Below, piece by piece: positions 62,122 to 64,000 of a stretch of DNA of 64,000 nucleotides; position 1 is the first letter of the stretch; each line of letters starts with the position of its first letter. The notes beneath the pieces are model-generated. The model saw only the letters and a program-made list of their open reading frames with translations. It ran no database searches and was not told the origin of the DNA. This stretch comes from Achromobacter insolitus (lineage in GTDB: Bacteria; Pseudomonadota; Gammaproteobacteria; Burkholderiales; Burkholderiaceae_B). Made by a program: the position numbers and the translations under genes. The stretch covers positions 186,001-250,000 of the forward strand of contig NZ_NJIF01000003.1 of assembly GCF_002209555.1 (NCBI RefSeq). The letters run 5' to 3'.

Positions 62122-62823
62122 ATGACCAAGGCCTTGTTAGTCGAAGACGATCCGAAACTGTCGCGCCTGATTGCGCAGTTCCTGGAGCAGCACGGGTTCA
62201 ATGTCGCCCAGGCCTACCGCGGCGATCACGCGGTGGAGGCTTTCCGCCGGCACGATCCGGCCATCACCATCCTGGACCTGATGTTGCCCGGCCGCGACGG
62301 GCTCCAGGTCTGCCGCGACCTGCGCGCATTTTCGTCGGCGCCCATTCTGATGCTCACGGCCCGCGAGGACGACCTGGACCAGATCCTGGGCCTGGAGTCT
62401 GGCGCGGACGATTACGTGATCAAGCCTGTGGAGCCCCGCGTGCTGCTGGCGCGCGTGCGGGCGCTGCTGCGGCGGCACAGCCAACTGGACGAGCCGCCGG
62501 AGCGCCTGGAGTTCGGGCCGCTGACCATAGACCGGCGCACGCGCGCCGTGGTCCATGCGGGCTCCGAGGTGGACCTGACCACGATGGAGTTCGAGATGCT
62601 CTGGGCCCTGGCCAGCCAGGCCGGCCAGGTATTGACCCGAGACGACCTGCTCAACGCCGTGCGCGGCATCGAGTTCAATGGGCTGGACCGCAGTGTCGAT
62701 GTCTGCGTCAGCAAGCTTCGGCGCAAGCTGGATGACGATCCGCGCGACCCCGCGCGCATCAAGACCGTGTGGGGCAAGGGCTATCTGTTCTCGCCCAAGG
62801 CGCACGAGGGCGGTGATGCTTAA
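62122..62823 (+). CDS. OmpR-family response regulator (RstA-like)
   Basis: A 233-residue regulator. The receiver domain has LLVEDDPKLSRLI, phospho-acceptor Asp52 in TILDLMLPGRDG, and KPVEPRVLLARVRALLRRH. The C-terminal winged helix has VDLTTMEFEMLWALASQAGQVLTRDDLLNAVRG and RSVDVCVSKLRRKLDDDPRDPARIKTVWGKGYLF. The form is closest to RstA. ATG62122 is the family start; the longer frame adds unrelated residues. It overlaps the kinase gene by eight bases, so the pair is coupled. Confidence 0.93.
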   Translation: MTKALLVEDDPKLSRLIAQFLEQHGFNVAQAYRGDHAVEAFRRHDPAITILDLMLPGRDGLQVCRDLRAFSSAPILMLTAREDDLDQILGLESGADDYVIKPVEPRVLLARVRALLRRHSQLDEPPERLEFGPLTIDRRTRAVVHAGSEVDLTTMEFEMLWALASQAGQVLTRDDLLNAVRGIEFNGLDRSVDVCVSKLRRKLDDDPRDPARIKTVWGKGYLFSPKAHEGGDA

Positions 62824-64000
62824 GTTTGTCCTGCGGCTGTTCGTGGTGCTGGCGGTGGGCTTCGTGATTTCCAATGAAGTCGTGGACCGGTCCGCCAACT
62901 ACTTTTTCGAACCCGTCAGCGACGCTTATACGCGCGAAGCGGTGCGCGGCCAGATTCACAGCCTGGTGCAGGAACTTGCCCGCCTGCCGCCCTCGGAGCG
63001 CGAAGCGCATGTGCGCGATGCGCTGGCTCCTTACTATGGCTTGGCGCTCAAGGTGGTCGACGCGAACAGCTACGGCGCTACGCAGGACGAGCGCGCCATG
63101 GTGGATTCCGGCAGTTTCTTCGTGCGGGACAAGCAGCAGACCTTCGTGGCGGCGATTCCCGGGGCGGGCAGCCAGTGGCTGGAGGTCAAGCTCCCGCCCG
63201 AACCGTCCATCGGGCCGTGGTTGATGGCGGCGGTGTATTCCGCCTTGGGCCTGCTGCTGTGCGCATTCATGCTGGTTTGGGCGCTGCCCATATGGCGCGA
63301 CCTGGAAGCGCTGAAAACCGCGGCCCAGCGCATGGGGCAGGGCGATCTGCAGGCGCGGGCGCGCTTGTCGCGGCATTCTAGCATCCGGAACCTGGGCGAT
63401 ACCTTCAACCAGATGTCCGACCGCATCAGCGCGTTGGTGGGTAACCAGCGCGACCTGACCAATGCGGTGTCGCATGAACTGCGCACGCCGATTGCGCGCC
63501 TGTCGTTCGAACTGGACATGATGGATCGCGAGGACGACCCCGCCGCGCGCAGGCGGCTGGTCGAAGAAATGAAGAGCGACGTGGCCGAGCTGGACGCCAT
63601 GGCCTCCGAATTGTTGATGTATGCCCGGCTCGAACACAAGGGCGACGGCGTGGCGCTGCAAGCGCAGGACGCGCGCGGCTGGCTGGATTCGGTGGTGCAG
63701 CACGCCGGATTCGAGGCTGGAGTGTCGGGTGTGCGTTGTGAGGTCGCGCTGTGCCAGGTGGCCGAAGTGCATCTGCATCAGCGCTACATGACGCGCGCGC
63801 TGCTCAACCTGCTGCAGAACGCCATCCGGCATGCCGGGCGCCAGGTGCAGGTCAGCCTGATCAGCCACGGCGTGCGCGAGTATGTGTTGATCGTGGACGA
63901 CGATGGCCCCGGCATTGCGCCTGCCGACCGCGAACGCGTCTTTGAACCCTTCATCCGCCTGGACGAAAGCCGCGACCGCGGCACGGGCGGGGTGGGGCTG
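62816..64000 (+). CDS. Sensor histidine kinase (RstB-like), cut by the right edge
   Basis: 395 codons are open from ATG62816 to the window end. An N-terminal membrane segment (LKFVLRLFVVLAVGFVISNEVV) is followed by a periplasmic loop of about 110 residues, a second membrane segment (AAVYSALGLLLCAFMLVWALP), a HAMP region (RMGQGDLQARARLS), the phospho-acceptor His220 in SHELRTPIARL, the N box in LLNLLQNAIRHAG, the G1 box DDDGPGIAP and the start of G2 (GTGGVGL). The C-terminus is outside the window. The periplasmic loop of RstB-type kinases senses an envelope signal; the ligand here is unknown. Confidence 0.93.
   Translation, partial: MLKFVLRLFVVLAVGFVISNEVVDRSANYFFEPVSDAYTREAVRGQIHSLVQELARLPPSEREAHVRDALAPYYGLALKVVDANSYGATQDERAMVDSGSFFVRDKQQTFVAAIPGAGSQWLEVKLPPEPSIGPWLMAAVYSALGLLLCAFMLVWALPIWRDLEALKTAAQRMGQGDLQARARLSRHSSIRNLGDTFNQMSDRISALVGNQRDLTNAVSHELRTPIARLSFELDMMDREDDPAARRRLVEEMKSDVAELDAMASELLMYARLEHKGDGVALQAQDARGWLDSVVQHAGFEAGVSGVRCEVALCQVAEVHLHQRYMTRALLNLLQNAIRHAGRQVQVSLISHGVREYVLIVDDDGPGIAPADRERVFEPFIRLDESRDRGTGGVGL

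Noticed and set aside
1-64000. CRISPR arrays, insertion sequences, phage integrases, tRNA or rRNA genes
   Set aside because: I saw no regularly spaced repeats, no transposase or integrase protein, and no tRNA- or rRNA-like stretch by eye. The AT-rich capsule core has no IS at its borders.

Overview
The window is high-GC proteobacterial DNA whose gene content points to the Alcaligenaceae (Achromobacter or Bordetella type). It carries three Bug-family periplasmic receptor genes beside small catabolic operons, an rdgB-hemW-glnA-ntrB-ntrC block with a textbook sigma-54/NtrC promoter, and a Fur-type fbpABC iron importer. The genus is an inference from gene content; no rRNA or tRNA gene was seen.

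Layout. 1-6.7 kb: start of an EAL-domain gene (minus strand, cut by the window edge), rdgB, hemW, then glnA-ntrB-ntrC. 6.7-10.6 kb: a LysR regulator divergent from two tandem pirins and a Bug receptor. 10.6-15.5 kb: fbpC-fbpB-fbpA on the minus strand behind a Fur-like box, and fpr on the plus strand. 15.5-23.4 kb: an undescribed catabolic module (DAD-like cupin, Bug, two SDRs, IclR; then Bug, AtuA-type C and N parts on the minus strand, and a LysR). 23.4-27.7 kb: ridA, recG, oxyR, dps.

27.9-59.2 kb is an ABC-transporter-dependent (group 2 type) capsule locus made of two convergent operons. The plus-strand operon runs phyH-like dioxygenase, SDR, LTA-synthase-like membrane enzyme, kpsE, kpsD, kpsM, kpsT, a sulfotransferase-like coiled-coil protein, a two-domain methyltransferase-like protein, a double GT-A glycosyltransferase, an alpha/beta hydrolase and an AsnB-like enzyme. 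The minus-strand operon runs a 2534-residue KS-AT-DH-(MT)-ER-KR-ACP polyketide/fatty acid synthase, an AONS-like PLP enzyme, kpsC, kpsS, a tviB-like UDP-sugar dehydrogenase and a TPR-GT2 glycosyltransferase. The lipid-type genes open both operons at the outer edges, export and Kdo-linker genes come next, and a visibly more AT-rich, serotype-like core lies in the middle. The synthase, AONS, SDR and LTA-synthase-like set resembles Rhizobium rkpA/rkpG/rkpH/rkpI and Burkholderia wcbR/wcbT/wcbP/wcbQ. I infer a dedicated, possibly sphingoid-like, lipid product that serves capsule assembly.

59.9-64 kb: an RBBP9/YdeN-type serine hydrolase, a LivJ-type amino-acid binding protein with a strong terminator, and an RstA/RstB-like two-component system whose kinase is cut by the right edge.
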